From: JADKAV01 sp963769435 | Lineage (GTDB): Bacteria; Actinomycetota; Actinomycetes; S36-B12; UBA10799 | Reading direction: 5' to 3' | Assembly: GCA_963769435.1 (NCBI GenBank) | Contig: CAVYLN010000002.1 | Coordinates: 1,240,001-1,304,000 of the forward strand | DNA length: 64,000 bases | Shown: positions 34,121 to 43,180 of the stretch, piece after piece | How the letters are laid out: every line of letters begins with the position of its first letter | How positions within the stretch are numbered: the stretch's first letter is position 1 | Notes under the pieces: model-generated | Databases searched by the model: none | The model's input: the letters and a program-made list of their open reading frames with translations, nothing else | What the model was told of the DNA's origin: nothing | Translations under genes and position numbers: made by a program

Positions 34121-35318
34121 TTAGCCAAGCCGCGTTGCGTGCACGACCTCCCGTGTCACCACAGTGCTGGCCACGCCGTCCCAGTCCAACGAGTAGAAGG
34201 ACAGGCACACAGGACCGACGGGGACGTCGTACAGGGCCCACTGCCCTGCGCCCACTGGATCGGCGATCGACCACCGCGAATCGTCGTAGACGGTCGTGCA
34301 TTGCCCCGAGGCGGAGACGTCCACGTGCAGGTCCGCGTTCTCCGGGACGATGGCGTCGACGAGGTAGTCGGTGTACTCGTCGGGATACTCGACGATCGAC
34401 CCCACGATGGGCGCCGCCGGCGGTACTGGCGCTCTGGTCACCAGTTGCCGGAAGGGTGCGGCCGCGAGGCCCCAACGGTTCACGATGCGGACCTCGTAGC
34501 AGTACGTCCCGTTGTCCTCGGCCACATACGAGTCGTCCACCCATCGCTGCGCCTTGACCGGAAGAACCGCGCCGCCGTACCGGTTGTCACTGGATCCGCC
34601 CTGGCAGACGCTCGCGTCGTAGACCCCGATCTCCACTTTCGAGCCCGCCCGGACACCCTTGGGCGCGGTCCAAGTCACCGTCATCGGCGACTCAGTCGTG
34701 TCGCCGCCGCTGAAGCGGACGTCACGCAGCTGCGGTGGCTTCGGCTCCTGCGGGCAGAAGAGCTTCGACAGGCGAACCCGGCCGCCATAGAGTTTGACCG
34801 CGCCGCGGATGTCGTCCTTGGACAGCCACCGGCAGTTGTAGAGACCCGCTTGTGTGGGCTCGCGGCAATCCGTGGGCCACGCGGCCTCCATGAGCTTGCA
34901 GCCACCTGGGCGGGCATGATCGAGACCCACGACATGCCCGAACTCGTGGGCGATCAGCCGACCCATGTTGGCCCGGTCCTCGACCCTCACCTTGCCCCGC
35001 ACGAGGTGGACGTAGGCACCTCGTTGGCGGCCGATCGAGGCGTAGCCCGCGTTGCCCTGTGTGTCGCCGAAACCGTACGACCACCTGTGCCTTGCCGCGA
35101 CTCTTGACCTCACGGAATCCGACCCGCACACCGGAGCGGTTCCACGCCTGCGCCGCCTTCTTGACGCTCCAGTCGTAGGAGGGGGGCAGGGTGTTGTAGA
35201 ACCGGATCGTCTTGCCCGGCCAGCGCGGCCCGGGCGCGTTGTAGGCCTGCGCGGGGGCTCCGGCGGCAACTGCCATCAACAGCCCGATCACGAGGACCAG
35301 TACCCGCCGGATGATCAT
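34121..35318 (-). CDS. Secreted matrixin-type zinc metalloprotease, frameshifted
   Basis: About 398 aa when a surplus base near 35073-35084 is removed. A signal peptide (RRVLVLVIGLLMAVAAGAPAQA) leads to a matrixin-like catalytic domain: WSVKKAAQAWNRSGV and the zinc site HEFGHVVGLDH. The C-terminal ~220 residues carry an Ig- or fibronectin-like domain (APKGVRAGSKVEIGVYDAS) with paired cysteines. TACCGT stands 6 nt before the ATG at 35318. The downstream GH31 gene starts 10 bp after the stop, so the two secreted enzymes may be co-transcribed. Confidence 0.8.
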
Positions 35319-35409
35319 CGCCCCACGGTACGCCCGGACCGTGTCCGTTGACCACTCCCGCGGCCCCGGTGAATCGCGGGAAAGGCGCCGACTCTGCTTG
35401 GATTCGGTC

Positions 35410-36345
35410 ATGGCCATATCCAAGGGGCGCTCACGGACAGCCCTGATCCTGTTCATCGTGGGAACCCTGCTGCTCCCGATCGGGATTCTCGGGCACTGGG
35501 CGCATCGGACGTTCACCGACACCGACCGGTACGTGGCGACCGTGGCTCCGCTGGCGGCGAAGGCCGAGGTTCAGGAGGGCATCGCGGAGACGGTCGCCGG
35601 GTCGCTGATCACGGTCGAGGGTGCGACCGCCCAGGTCGAGCAATGGTTCCCCAACGCACCCAAGGGATTGGTCAGCACAGTGGCGGAGGCCGTGGTCACC
35701 AGAGTGCAGGAGATCACCGCCGACCTCGTCGTGCAGTTGCTGGCCAGCGAACAGTTCGCGAACCTGTGGGCCACCGCGAACACCGACGCGCAGAAGGCGG
35801 CCATCGCGCTGCTGGAGAACGAACCGCCCCCGAGCCTGTCGGTGCAGGACGGTGACGTGGTCCTGAACCTCGATGTGGTCAAGCAGACCGTCCGGGACCG
35901 CGTCGCGCAGGAGGGGATCGACCTGCCGCAGGTTCAGGCCGGCGTGCTGCCCCCCACCGTCGTGCTGTTGCAGGACTCGCAGATCCAACAGATCCGGACC
36001 TACTACTCCTGGGGTGCCCCCTTGATGCAGTGGTTCATCCTGCTACCCCTGCTCCTGCTGGTGCTGTCGGTGGTGCTGGCCCCGGACAAGGCACGAGCCA
36101 CCCGCCGGACCGGCGTTGGCGTGCTGATCGCGGCGGCAGCGGTGGCGGCGGTGCTGCTCCTCGGGAACTCCGCACTGACCCCCACGTTCGAGTCGACGGC
36201 GTTCGCGCCCGCTCAGACCGTGATCTGGGAGACCCTCACGGCCTACCTGGCGCGGGCCGCATGGTTCACCGCGGGACTCGGAGTCGTGCTGGTCCTGGCC
36301 GGGTGGGTCTGGATCGCCCGCCGACCGGAGGTCAGCGAAGCCTGA
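35410..36345 (+). CDS. Conserved actinobacterial membrane protein of unknown function
   Basis: A 311-aa protein with one N-terminal helix (residues ~10-30), a long extracytoplasmic segment (~35-200, beginning AHRTFTDTDRYVATVAPLA), and three helices (~208-228, ~240-258, ~275-300). This topology and the TFTDTDRY motif recur in actinobacterial proteins of unknown function. It converges on meaB, and the gap carries the first copy of the 146-bp double-hairpin element. Confidence 0.75.
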   Translation: MAISKGRSRTALILFIVGTLLLPIGILGHWAHRTFTDTDRYVATVAPLAAKAEVQEGIAETVAGSLITVEGATAQVEQWFPNAPKGLVSTVAEAVVTRVQEITADLVVQLLASEQFANLWATANTDAQKAAIALLENEPPPSLSVQDGDVVLNLDVVKQTVRDRVAQEGIDLPQVQAGVLPPTVVLLQDSQIQQIRTYYSWGAPLMQWFILLPLLLLVLSVVLAPDKARATRRTGVGVLIAAAAVAAVLLLGNSALTPTFESTAFAPAQTVIWETLTAYLARAAWFTAGLGVVLVLAGWVWIARRPEVSEA

Positions 36346-36489
36346 CCGCAGGAAGTGGTTGGGCCGCGCGGGGCTCCAACCAGTTCGTGCGGACTGAACT
36401 ACACATTCACTCCCAAATCGGGCGCAAGATGCGCAGGAACTGGTTGGCGGCGGACCCGGACCGGGGATCCCCAACCAGTTCGTGCGGTC
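36344..36489. repeat. 146-bp double-hairpin element, copy 1
   Basis: Hairpin A: arms 36344-36362 and 36376-36394 (19 bp, loop 13). Hairpin B: arms 36431-36447 and 36471-36489 (loop 23). Both right arms begin CCAACCAGTTCGTGCGG. A 36-nt spacer separates the hairpins. The second copy at 48974-49119 has the same arm, loop and spacer lengths to the base. It lies between converging genes and covers the literal 3' end of meaB. Confidence 0.8.
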
Positions 36490-37478
36490 AGCCATCGAGG
36501 AACGTCGGCGAGCAACTGGTCGGCCGCGACGGCCGGCGGCAGGTCCCCCGCAAGCACCGACGCCTCGGCCTGCTCCAACCGTGCCGCGACCTTCGCGGAA
36601 TCCCGGAACTCGTCGAGCAGGCGGTCGCCGATCAAGGCCCACATCCAGCCGATCTGCTGGCGCTGGCGCCTCTCGCGTCGCTCACCGCTGGCGGTCAACT
36701 TCTCGCGGTGGGCCACGATCTGCTCCCAGATGGTCGGGAGCCCGTCACTGGTGACTGCGGAGCAGGTCAGCACCGGGGGTGTCCAGTTCGGCGATGCGGG
36801 AGTCATCAGGTGGATCGCACGGCGGTAGTCCAGGGCGGCCAGCCTCGCGCGCTTGACGTTGTCGCCGTCGGCCTTGTTCACGGCGATCAGGTCGGCGAGC
36901 TCCAGGACGCCGCGCTTGATCCCCTGCAGTTCGTCACCAGCCCCGGCGAGCATCAGCACGACGAAGATGTCCACCATCTCCGACACCGTGGTCTCGCTCT
37001 GGCCCACACCCACGGTCTCGACGAGCACCACGTCGAAGCCGGCCGCCTCGCACAGCAGTATCGACTCGCGGGTCGCACGCGCGACCCCACCCAACGAACC
37101 ACTCGCCGGCGAGGGCCGCACGAATGCGTTGGGATCGACTGCGAGGCGTTCCATGCGTGTCTTGTCGCCGAGGATCGCCCCGCCGGTGCGCGAACTGCTC
37201 GGGTCGACAGCCAGCACGGCGACCTTGTGACCGGCGGCCGTGAGGTTGGTGCCGAACTGGTCGATGAAGGTGGACTTGCCCACCCCCGGGACTCCGGTGA
37301 GGCCGACGCGATCGGACCCGCCGGTGTCCGGCATCAACATCGTCAGCAGGTCCGCGGCCTGGGCGCGATGCTCGGGCTTCCGGCTCTCGACCAGGGTGAT
37401 GGCGCGCGCCAGCCACATGGTGTCGCCGGAGCGCACCAGGTCGGCCAGTTCCTGCGTGCCGGGCAACTCCTGCCTCAT
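36399..37478 (-). CDS. meaB: MeaB/ArgK GTPase chaperone of methylmalonyl-CoA mutase
   Basis: A G3E-family GTPase that loads and protects B12 on methylmalonyl-CoA mutase. Visible: P-loop GVPGVGKSTF, VLAVDPSSSRTGGAILGDKTRM (switch region), VETVGVGQSE and NKAD. The ATG overlaps the mutB stop (ATGA). The literal frame gives 359 aa, whose last ~30 residues are encoded by the hairpin element; removing one base near 36492-36500 would end the protein at 36488, right before it, at ~329 aa, a normal MeaB length. I favour the shorter form. Confidence 0.92.
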   Translation of the reverse strand: MRQELPGTQELADLVRSGDTMWLARAITLVESRKPEHRAQAADLLTMLMPDTGGSDRVGLTGVPGVGKSTFIDQFGTNLTAAGHKVAVLAVDPSSSRTGGAILGDKTRMERLAVDPNAFVRPSPASGSLGGVARATRESILLCEAAGFDVVLVETVGVGQSETTVSEMVDIFVVLMLAGAGDELQGIKRGVLELADLIAVNKADGDNVKRARLAALDYRRAIHLMTPASPNWTPPVLTCSAVTSDGLPTIWEQIVAHREKLTASGERRERRQRQQIGWMWALIGDRLLDEFRDSAKVAARLEQAEASVLAGDLPPAVAADQLLADVPRWLTARTGWGSPVRVRRQPVPAHLAPDLGVNV

Positions 37479-39640
37479 GAGCCGAGCAACTGCTCCAGCA
37501 GGCCCTCGGCCGCTTCCGCGATCACGGTTCCCGGCGGGAAGATCGCCGCCGCCCCGGCCTCGCGCAGGGCGTCGAAGTCCTGCGGCGGGATGACCCCGCC
37601 GACGACCACGAGGATGTCGGGTCGCCCGAGATCGGTGAGGGCCTGCCGCAACTGCGGCACAAGCGTGAGGTGACCGGCTGCCAGCGACGATGCGCCCACG
37701 ATGTCGACGTCGTTCTCGACGGCCTGCCGAGCCACTTCCTCCGGGGTCTGGAACAGCGGGCCGATGTCGACGACGAAACCGAGATCGGCGAAGGACGAGG
37801 CGATCACCTTCTGGCCGCGGTCGTGGCCGTCCTGACCCATCTTCGCGATGAGGATGCGCGGGCGGCGGCCTTCACGCTGCTCGAACTGCGCGACGCTGTG
37901 CTGCACTGTCTCGACCTGCGTGTTGTGATCGCCCATTTCCTGCCTGTACACCCCGGAGATCGAACGGATATCGGCCTTGTGCCGACCGTACACACGCTCG
38001 AGCGCGTAGCTGATCTCACCGACCGTGGCGTAGACGCGGGCGGCCTGCACCGACAGGTCCAGCAGGTTCCCGTCACCGTCTCGAGCAGCGGACTCCAGTG
38101 CGGCGAGGGCATGATCGACAGCGGCCTGGTCGCGCTCGGCCTTGAGCTTCTCGAGTTTGGCCAACTGTCCGGCACGCACCGCCGCGTTGTCGACCTTGAG
38201 CACGTCGATGTCCTCAGGTGCCTCGGGCCGGAACTTGTTGACCCCGATCACCGCTTGCCTACCCGAGTCGATGCGGGCCTGGGTGCGGGCCGCCGCCTCC
38301 TCGATCCGCAGCTTCGGGATGCCGGCCTCGATCGCCTTGGCCATCCCGCCGAGTTCCTCGACCTCGGTGATGTGCGCCCATGCCCGCTCAGCCAGTTGTC
38401 TGGTGAGCCGTTCGATGAAGTACGAGCCGCCCCACGGGTCGATCACGTTCGTGGTGCCGGACTCCTGCTGCAGGAACAACTGCGTGTTGCGGGCGATGCG
38501 CGCCGAGAAGTCCGTGGGCAGCGCGAGCGCCTCGTCCAGGGCGTTGGTGTGCAGGCTCTGCGTGTGGCCCTGCGTGGCGGCCATCGCCTCGATGCAGGTA
38601 CGGATCACGTTGTTGAACACGTCCTGCGCGGTGAGGCTCCAACCCGAGGTCTGCGAATGGGTGCGCAGCGACTGGGACTTCGGATTCTGTGGGTCGAACT
38701 GCTTGACCAACTTGCTCCACAGCAGTCGCGCGGCGCGCAGCTTGGCGATCTCCATGTAGTAGTTCATGCCGATCGCCCAGAAGAACGACAGCCGTGGCGC
38801 GAAGCTGTCGATGTCCATGCCGGCGGCCATCCCGGCCCGGATGTACTCGACGCCGTCGGCCAGGGTGTAGGCGAGTTCGAGATCGGCGGTCGCCCCGGCC
38901 TCCTGCATGTGGTAGCCGGAGATCGAGATGGAGTTGAACCGCGGCATCTTGTCGGAGGTGTAGGCGAAGATGTCGCTGATGATCCGCATCGACGGGGAGG
39001 GGGGATAGATGTAGGTGTTGCGAACCATGAACTCTTTGAGGATGTCGTTCTGAATGGTGCCGGTGAGTTTCTCGGGCGGTACGCCCTGCTCCTCGGCAGC
39101 CACGATGTACAGGGCCATGACCGGCAGCACTGCGCCGTTCATGGTCATGGACACGCTCATCTTGTCCAGCGGGATGCCGTCGAACAGCACCCGCATGTCC
39201 AGGATGGAGTCGATCGCGACACCCGCCATGCCGACGTCGCCGGCCACCCGCGGGTGGTCGGAGTCGTAGCCGCGGTGGGTGGCGAGGTCGAACGCGATGC
39301 TCAGGCCCTTCTGGCCCTGGGCGAGGTTGCGCCGGTAGAAGGCGTTGGAGTCCTCGGCTGTGGAGAACCCGGCGTACTGCCGGATGGTCCACGGCTGGTT
39401 GACGTACATGGTGGGGTACGGCCCACGCAGGTACGGCGGAAGGCCGGGGTAGGTCCGCAGGTGGTCGAGTCCTTCGAGGTCCTGCGCGCTGTACAGCGGT
39501 GCGACGTCGATGCCCTCGGGGGTGTCCCAGATCAACTTGTCGGGCGTTGATCCGGTGGCCTCGGCGACGGCCTGTTCCCACGCCGCACGGTCGGGATGTG
39601 GGGTTCGGGGTGGCAGGTCGATCTGCGTGAAGTCGGTCAT
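37475..39640 (-). CDS. mutB: Methylmalonyl-CoA mutase, large (catalytic) subunit
   Basis: An intact 721-aa B12-dependent mutase converting methylmalonyl-CoA and succinyl-CoA. The TIM-barrel substrate domain has the family segment YPTMYVNQPWTIRQYAGFS; the C-terminal cobalamin domain carries the base-off motif DGHDRG (DxHxxG) near residue 600 and a Gly-rich GGVIPPQDF. It lies between mutA and meaB with 4-nt overlaps on each side, forming one operon. Confidence 0.95.
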   Translation of the reverse strand: MTDFTQIDLPPRTPHPDRAAWEQAVAEATGSTPDKLIWDTPEGIDVAPLYSAQDLEGLDHLRTYPGLPPYLRGPYPTMYVNQPWTIRQYAGFSTAEDSNAFYRRNLAQGQKGLSIAFDLATHRGYDSDHPRVAGDVGMAGVAIDSILDMRVLFDGIPLDKMSVSMTMNGAVLPVMALYIVAAEEQGVPPEKLTGTIQNDILKEFMVRNTYIYPPSPSMRIISDIFAYTSDKMPRFNSISISGYHMQEAGATADLELAYTLADGVEYIRAGMAAGMDIDSFAPRLSFFWAIGMNYYMEIAKLRAARLLWSKLVKQFDPQNPKSQSLRTHSQTSGWSLTAQDVFNNVIRTCIEAMAATQGHTQSLHTNALDEALALPTDFSARIARNTQLFLQQESGTTNVIDPWGGSYFIERLTRQLAERAWAHITEVEELGGMAKAIEAGIPKLRIEEAAARTQARIDSGRQAVIGVNKFRPEAPEDIDVLKVDNAAVRAGQLAKLEKLKAERDQAAVDHALAALESAARDGDGNLLDLSVQAARVYATVGEISYALERVYGRHKADIRSISGVYRQEMGDHNTQVETVQHSVAQFEQREGRRPRILIAKMGQDGHDRGQKVIASSFADLGFVVDIGPLFQTPEEVARQAVENDVDIVGASSLAAGHLTLVPQLRQALTDLGRPDILVVVGGVIPPQDFDALREAGAAAIFPPGTVIAEAAEGLLEQLLGS

Positions 39641-41462
39641 CGTGTTGCCTCCGCTCGGGTGAGGACGTCGAGGGCGTCGACGCCGACGTGGATGTACTCG
39701 TCGACGCCCGGGTAGTCGCCCTTGCCAGCCAGATAGACGCGTTTGGCCCCGGCGCGTTTGAGTGCGTCGGCGACATCCGCGGCCAGGTCCGCGTAGACGT
39801 CGTCCGACGAACAGATGCAGGCGATGTCGGCGCCGGAGGCGGTGAAGGCCTCCGCGACTGCCGCAGCGTCGCTGTACCCGCCGTCGGAGACCGCGCGCAC
39901 TCCCCCGGCTGCGAACAGGTTGGCCGCGAACGTGGCCCGTGCCGTGTGTACAGCGATCGGGCCCAGGTTGGCGAGGAAGACCGTGGCATCCCCGGCATTG
40001 GCCCGCAGATCCTCGAACGGCTCGGCCAGCCGACGCCGCGGCCAGGGGGTCGCGCGCGTGGGGGTGCCGGCGAGTTCGACCGCCGGACGCGGGTCGGGGG
40101 CCGGCGCGGGTACGTGCTCGGGTCGTTGCTCGCCCAGCAGCGGGAACTCGCTGACCCCGGTGATGGGTCGTTCACGGGTGGCGATCTGGCCCGCCCGGCG
40201 ATCGGCCACCAGCGAGATGTCGGTGCCGATCTCGTCGAGCGCCTCGGCCACACCACCGGCGGCCTCGATGCGCTGGAAGAACTTCCATCCCGCGGCCGCC
40301 AACTCGTCGGTGAACGATTCGATGTACCAGCTGCCTCCCGCCGGATCCAGCACCCGCCCGATGCCCGGATTCGTCCTGCAGGAGCAACTGTGTGTTGCGC
40401 GCCATCCGGCGACCGAGGTCCCCGGGGAGTCCCGCCGCGGAATCGAACGGAGCCAGCGTCACGGCTTCCGCCCCGCCGACCACCGCACCGAGTGTCGCTG
40501 CGGTACCGCGCAGCAGATTGACCCACGGGTCGACCTCGGTGAGCCAGCGGTCCGCTGACACCGCAACGATCTGCGTGGAATCGACGGACTGCCCACTGTG
40601 CTCCAGCACAGTGGCCCAGCAGTGCCGCAGAGCCCGGAGTTTGGCGACCGTGGCGAACACGTCCACGTCCGCGGTCACCTCGAGAGTGATCTGCGAGGCC
40701 GCGTTCTCCAGGCCCGTCGAGCGCCCGCAGGTACGTCAGACCCACCGCCAGCACATATCCGATCTCCTGAGCCTCGCTGGCTCCCGCATCACTGGCCGGG
40801 GCACCGGAGGCGACGAACGCGCGCAGTCGCGGCGGGTTGGTCCTGGCCAGGTCCACCGCCTCGTCCAGGGCGGACTGCAGACCCTGCGGAAGAACGCCGG
40901 TGGACACCAGCGTGCCGATCGGATCGATCCCGAGGGATCCGACGGCATCCGCGCCGTGCACGCCCCGCTCTGCCAGTAGGTCGCGGTACCACTGCCCGAC
41001 CACCCCGGCATGTGCACCCGCGTGAAGGCTCACCGGCGCCGCCTCGAGGACCACCCCGGCGAGGACCCCCGCCAGATCCTCGGGCGTGCGGATGCTGATG
41101 CCTTCACCACCGCCGAGGTTCAAGACCAGTTCAACGCTGGTGGCGCCGTTGGCAAGGTCGTCCAGGACCCGCGCATTGGCCGCGGCGGGATCGGGGTGGA
41201 CGGTGCGGGTGCGGATGTCCCAGTGCCCGTTGTCCCTCGGCTCGGGTTGGGCCCCGCGTGTCAACGGCGTCGAAACCCGGGAACCCGGACTCGTCGCGGC
41301 GGTGTCGTAGCCGTCGTAGAGCGGCTCGATGCGCAGTCCGTCGAGGGTCGTGCTGACCAGCGTGCGGTCGAAGTCCTTGCCCTTGAGCACCTTGTCCACC
41401 GCGGCCAACCACTGCTCGCGGGTGGGACTGTAATCCGACGCAAGATCCAGGTTCTCAGCCAC
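39637..41462 (-). CDS. mutA: Methylmalonyl-CoA mutase, small subunit (two frameshifts)
   Basis: About 607 aa after removing one surplus base near 40712-40721 and one near 40364-40366; the three frames line up as a complete small subunit. Segments seen: DFDRTLVSTTLDGLRIEPLY, MARNTQLLLQDES, LDPAGGSWYIESFTDELA. As expected for this non-catalytic subunit, the cobalamin DxHxxG motif is missing. The GTG at 41462 has TATCCT exactly 6 nt upstream, a leaderless layout, making this the operon promoter for mutA-mutB-meaB. Confidence 0.88.
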
Positions 41463-41573
41463 ATTCCGAGGATAGTCCTGCCGCTTGCGCACGCGGACTT
41501 GAGTAGCAGGCCGCCGTGCCCTTGGTCGAAGCCATGCGAGCGGATTTCCACCGACTGGTGCAACAGTGGAACG

Positions 41574-42956
41574 ATGAGCGCATCCGACGACCACCAGGAT
41601 CTTCTGAATCTGGCTTCGACGAAGGCCAAGGCGTACCTCCACGGGGTGGCTGAGCGATCGGTGCCGCCGGCCGCCACCACGGACGACCTTTTGGCCAACT
41701 TCGCGGAACCTCTGACCGAGTCGGGACGCGACCCCCATGAGGTGATCGAGCACCTTGTCGCCAACGCCGAGCCGGGGCTCACGGCGATGGGCTCACCGCG
41801 CTTCTTCGGCTTCGTCATCGGGGGCACCTACCCGGTGGCGGTGGCGGCGGACTGGTTGACCAGCGCGTGGGACCAGAACGTGGGTCTGCGGGAGGTCACC
41901 CCGGCGCACAGCGCCGCGCGCGAAGCGGTCGAGGGCTGGCTCGTTGACATTCTCGGCCTGCCTGCGGGCACGACGATGGGAACAGTGACCGGCGGCTTGA
42001 TGGCCAACTTCACCGGTCTGACCGCCGGACGGCATGCCGTCCTGGCCCGCGCCGGTTGGGACGTCGAGGAGCGCGGCCTGCAGGGCGCGCCGCGGGTGCG
42101 CGTCCTGGTCGGGGCGGAGCGCCACGACACCGTGGACCTCGCGCTGAGATACCTCGGTCTCGGCGCACCGGAGGCTGTGCCCGCCGACGAACAAGGCCGG
42201 ATCCATGTCGACGCCCTGGCATCAGCTCTCGCCACCTATGACGGGCCGACGATCGTGGCGCTGCAGGCGGGCAACGTACACTCCGGAGCCTTCGACGATT
42301 TCGCCGCCGCGATCCCGATCGCGCACGAACACGGAGCGTGGGTGCACATCGACGGCGCGTTCGGGCTGTGGGCGGCCGCATCCCCCACGACCCGGCATTT
42401 GGTCGCCGGGCTGGAACTCGCCGACTCCTGGGCAACTGACGCCCACAAGACGCTCAACGTCCCGTACGACTCGGGGTTGGCGTTCGTCGCCGACAGCGTG
42501 GCACACCGGGCGGCGATGGGGATCCACGCGCCGTATCTCATCCACAGCCAGGGCCCTCCGGACCCTCTGGAACTCGGCCCCGAGTTCTCCCAGCGTGGCC
42601 GCGCTTTCGCATTGTGGGCGACCCTGCAATACCTCGGCCGCGGCGGGATCGCCGACCTCGTGGATCGGATGGTCGGGCATGCCCAGGCATTCGCTGACGG
42701 GGTACGGGCGATCGGTGGCGAGGTGCTCAACGACGTCGTGTTCACCCAGGTCTGTACCGCGTGGGGCGACGACACGACCACCACCGAAGTGGAGCGACTG
42801 CTTCTGGCCGACGGGGCGGCTTGGATGACCGGGTCGACGTGGCAGGGCCGCAAGGTTCTACGGATTGCCGTGAGCAACCAGGCCACGACTGAGCAGGACG
42901 TGCAGCGTGCTCTGGAAGCACTTGGGCGCGCGTACCAACACGCCAGCCGGAGATGA
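41574..42956 (+). CDS. Group II PLP-dependent decarboxylase
   Basis: A 460-aa aspartate-aminotransferase-fold decarboxylase of the DOPA/glutamate decarboxylase group. PLP contacts: TGGLMANFTGL, the aspartate-containing WVHIDGAFG and the Schiff-base lysine in SWATDAHKTLNVPYDSG. The substrate could be an aromatic amino acid or another amino acid; the sequence does not decide. It is divergent from the mutA operon with 111 bp between starts. Confidence 0.88.
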   Translation: MSASDDHQDLLNLASTKAKAYLHGVAERSVPPAATTDDLLANFAEPLTESGRDPHEVIEHLVANAEPGLTAMGSPRFFGFVIGGTYPVAVAADWLTSAWDQNVGLREVTPAHSAAREAVEGWLVDILGLPAGTTMGTVTGGLMANFTGLTAGRHAVLARAGWDVEERGLQGAPRVRVLVGAERHDTVDLALRYLGLGAPEAVPADEQGRIHVDALASALATYDGPTIVALQAGNVHSGAFDDFAAAIPIAHEHGAWVHIDGAFGLWAAASPTTRHLVAGLELADSWATDAHKTLNVPYDSGLAFVADSVAHRAAMGIHAPYLIHSQGPPDPLELGPEFSQRGRAFALWATLQYLGRGGIADLVDRMVGHAQAFADGVRAIGGEVLNDVVFTQVCTAWGDDTTTTEVERLLLADGAAWMTGSTWQGRKVLRIAVSNQATTEQDVQRALEALGRAYQHASRR

Positions 42957-43061
42957 CCTCTTCGGCACCTGCCGACCTCCGGCAAGCGCACGGCAGCGTT
43001 CGGGACGGCTCCGTTGACGGAGACCCGCGCGGAGATGACCCCGGCAGTGGCGGCCGGCCAG

Positions 43062-43151
43062 TGTCCGGATTTGCATGATGATCATGGCCGCCGCGGACGA
43101 CTCGTGCTTGGACCCGACCCAGAACCGATGATCATCATGCAAATCCGGACA
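43062..43151. repeat. Perfect 23-24-bp inverted repeat with 42-nt loop
   Basis: Arms at 43063-43085 and 43128-43150 are exact reverse complements (23 bp; one more A-T pair outside). The arm contains TTTGCA and ends inward with TGATCAT. The site is between the stops of converging genes. The inverted repeat at 61687-61775 has the same layout. Confidence 0.85.
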
Positions 43152-43180
43152 TCAAGCCCCGCCCACCCTGGCGATCCGAC

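Noticed and set aside
41131..41412. An additional frameshift in mutA near 41270
   Set aside because: An alternative frame looks like part of the family, but the main frame reads through (ATSPGSRVSTPLTRGAQP) without a stop and matches well enough.
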